NCBI GenBank assembly: GCA_018340805.1
Contig: JACMZG010001863.1
Coordinates: 20,093,936 to 20,157,935 of the forward strand
Length of the DNA: 64,000 bases
Direction of reading: 5' to 3'
Source: Microvelia longipes
Lineage: Eukaryota; Arthropoda; Insecta; Hemiptera; Veliidae
The notes under the pieces are model-generated. The model did not search any database. It saw only the letters and a program-made list of their open reading frames with translations, and was not told where the DNA came from. Made by a program: the position numbers and the translations under genes. Below are positions 61,630 through 64,000 of this stretch, one piece after another. The first letter of the stretch is position 1; each line of letters starts with the position of its first letter.

Positions 61630-62655
61630 GGCCCGTATTCAAAAACGTTTTTTTCCTAACATTTCCTAACATTCTCCTAAACTTTAACATTTTCCTAATT
61701 CTCCTAACTTTTCTTAAAACATTTCTTTTTTAAAGTCTTTAGAGGCTTGATGATTTTATTTAGTAAGATCCTAAGGTAGTAAAGTCAAAAAGTGATACCT
61801 TGAAGTACGTAATATATCGCAAAATATCAATGTTATTAATTATTACCTGGATTTACGACACCTTTGTCATAAACAACAATGGCGGCCTTTGGCGAATTTG
61901 TATTAGAACTTTATTTACATATGTTTTCAGTAAAGAAGTTAATACAAATACAATGTTCAATTATTGTAACAGCTTTCATAAATAAAGCAGTATCAAGCGT
62001 TTCAGGTTTGAACGTGGACCAGGTTGTACGAATCCAAAGGTGTCTAAATGAAGACCTGTTAATCAGTGCAACACTGTTTTCATTTTGCTAAATCATTTAC
62101 ACAATTTTGTTTTCGTATTTTGTCATCAAAATTCATTTTTGTTTGTGTAAAATTTTTTTGGTATAATAATGGCTGGATTATTCACACCGGACCAACTGAA
62201 TTTCCTCTTTGAATCGATAGCCCGCCACCAAACGGACCATAGAAAATAAAAAATCTGATTGTGTTAAAAAAATTTCAGGGTAAACTCCCTAATAGTAAGG
62301 TAAATGGATTAATAGTAACTTATATTATATAAATTTATGTAGATAGTTATTAATACGACAAAGTGTGTCATAAATCCAGGTAATAAGTTAATAACATTGA
62401 TATTTTGCGATATATTACGTTATTTACAATGGTATCACTTTTTTCACCTTAGGTTCTTACTAAAAAAAATCATGCGAAGCCTCTAAATGACTGGGAACGA
62501 TTTCGTGGCTCAAACATTTCCCTTACCTAAACCTAAGGTGAGTGTTAGGAGAATGTTAGGAGTTAGGAAAATGCTAGGAGAATGTTAGGAAAATGCTAGG
62601 AGAATGTTAGGAAAATGTTAGGAAAAAGTTAGGAAAACGTCTTTGAATACGGGCC
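61630..62655. mobile_element. Long-inverted-repeat DNA element, Harbinger-like ends, TSD GTA
   Basis: The ends GGCCCGTATTCAAAAACG and, from the right, GGCCCGTATTCAAAGACG are flanked by GTA on both sides (61627-61629, 62656-62658). The inverted arms extend about 250 bp, including GATTTATGACACA/GATTTACGACACC-type blocks (61850 and 62365) and ATATCGCAAAATATCAATGT with its inverse. The outermost 100 bp of each arm hold a CCTAACATTTTCCTAACATT-like motif repeated several times (inverse TTAGGAAAATGTTAGGAGAA on the right). The interior (61880-62345) has short frames only, one starting MAAFGEFVLELYLHMF and one MAGLFTPDQLNFLFESIARH. Three-bp duplication and GG..GTATTC ends fit PIF/Harbinger-like elements, though the usual target is TWA. 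Confidence 0.7.
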
Positions 62656-62658
62656 GTA

Positions 62659-64000
62659 GACTTATTGCTCAAGTAGGATTAATAAACACCAAGGACACTG
62701 ACCAATTCAGATCTAACCGGTCACACTCGCTAACGCACCCAAACTCAGCAAAAGATAGGGTAAAAGTAAATATTTATAATTCTAATACAGTGAACATGGA
62801 ATAATGTAATTACTTTGGGACAACATCGTTTTGATAACAATACCCAAATGACCACAATAAACAAAAAAAAATTAAAACACAACAAAAAGAAAAAATCTAC
62901 AAATCATGCATTTTCCCATCATTTGACATAAAATTAATCTTAAAAAAAAGATTAATAAACTATTTTTTTTAGAGCCACAACATTGAATTGTGAATTCAGT
63001 TTTACTATCATTGGTTTATTAAATTTAATTTTTATATAACTTGCACCATATATCCTAACCAATTTACAAATTTGTTAAACATACTAAGTATGATTATACT
63101 GGCTTAGGCATTAGAAACAAGTTTCTGAAGTTTAAAAAGCCACACTGATATATTTAAATCTTATCTTGGTTGACCTCTAGACTTGATTACTTCTTACGAC
63201 TTATCATATATTTATAAACTCGAATTATTACAATAAATAGTTTAAGGGAATGTAAGTTAAGCATAGATATATTAATTTTAGATTATATTATTGTGAAAAT
63301 TGGGAAAGGATCTGCATAAAACAAGTTGTGTTTTTAGATGGAAGAGATTTTTATTTGTAAATAAAAGAGATGAATAAAAATGATGACCCAAGCAAAATGA
63401 AATAATTTAGAAATATAATAATAGCATATAGAGCTGCTTGATCGATTTTGATCAGTTTATAGATCAATTTAGGGTTAAGGCCTTAAACTCTCACAATAAA
63501 GTTGTATTGAGTAAAAAACTCCCAATATTTTAATCCAGTTAAAATACAAAATAACATTTTCAGTTCCAGTAAACAAGAGACATTGTATTGAGAGCCTTTT
63601 ATAGGAAGTAGCAATCTATAAAGAGATAACTACACTCCTGACAGTTTTTTTATATCCTGGGTACCCAAAATCTATCTTGGTTAACATTGTTGGCAATCAA
63701 AATTCTACTAAAAACTGTTCCACAATTTACAGTCAGGTTGATTATACCCTAGCAGTTTTTAGCCACAAAATAGATGATAGAAATAATAATAAAACTTTAG
63801 AGTACAAATTTACAGAGAACAGAAAAATGGAGGCAGGATGAGGAGTACTGATTGAAGATCAAAATGGAAGAATGAAAGAGAATTTAATGGTATCTTTGTT
63901 TAAAGTACTGATGTACATCCCTGTGCGAGAAGCTCTGACTGTAAGCAGGGTAGAGTGTGGAGCAGATCTCCCTGCTATTGTCTAGAATGTCACAGTTATA
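62659..64000. other. Right edge of window, no gene recognised
   Basis: AT-rich to about 63800. From 63830 on the composition is more balanced (GGAGGCAGGATGAGGAGTAC, GAGTGTGGAGCAGATCTCCC), which could be an exon, a UTR or a repeat cut by the window end; no frame gives a recognisable protein. Confidence 0.4.

Overview
The window is AT-rich nuclear DNA from an animal, most likely an insect. It holds five ordinary metazoan genes, all split by GT-AG introns (plus one GC-AG intron) and embedded in a dense field of DNA-transposon remnants, foldback repeats, SINEs and microsatellites. The proteins read as arthropod orthologues. The repeat load and a retained HRI-type eIF2alpha kinase (absent from Drosophila) suggest a non-dipteran insect, perhaps hemipteran, but the order cannot be settled from the sequence alone.

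Gene layout, left to right: Caper/RBM39 splicing co-factor (minus, 6767-18592, 9 coding exons, 512 aa); HRI/EIF2AK1 eIF2alpha kinase (plus, 20258-28036, 10 exons, 544 aa); adenosylhomocysteinase AHCY (minus, 30360-39620, 8 exons, 434 aa); V-ATPase V0 subunit d, VhaAC39/ATP6V0D1 (plus, 42966-46639, 7 exons, 348 aa); tRNA-selenocysteine 1-associated protein SECp43/TRNAU1AP (minus, 48075-56582, 6 well-supported exons plus a proposed tiny last exon, about 307 aa). Strands alternate, giving two head-to-head promoter regions (18.8-20.3 kb and 39.6-43.0 kb) and two tail-to-tail junctions (28.0-30.4 kb and 46.6-48.1 kb). All exon joins were worked out by hand; reading frame is maintained across every junction and the summed lengths fit the families. 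The genes share no pathway; all are housekeeping or stress-response genes.

Repeat regions: 0-3.1 kb holds a palindromic 79-80 bp minisatellite, then a complete Merlin-like DNA transposon (1082-2906) with 26-bp inverted ends and an 8-bp target duplication. That element contains a transposase fragment, an inverted duplication of it, and an exact 67-bp tandem array built from its own end. A 464-bp non-autonomous relative lies at 4743-5206 and a second copy at 27298-27727. A dispersed repeat with an internal segment resembling nearly the whole 5S rRNA occurs at about 9.3-9.9, 37.5-38.2 and 46.0-46.4 kb, with partial copies elsewhere. A mariner-type MITE has four copies. Two tRNA-derived SINEs, a broken non-LTR retrotransposon (40.0-41.75 kb) and a Harbinger-like long-inverted-repeat element (61630-62655, 3-bp duplication GTA) complete the inventory. 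The last 7.4 kb (56.6-64 kb) contains no gene I can recognise.

No CRISPR, operon, prokaryotic gene or virus-like gene is visible. The most unusual items are the transposon-end-derived tandem arrays, the 5S-derived module inside a non-coding repeat family, and the non-canonical active-site residues of the HRI-like kinase.
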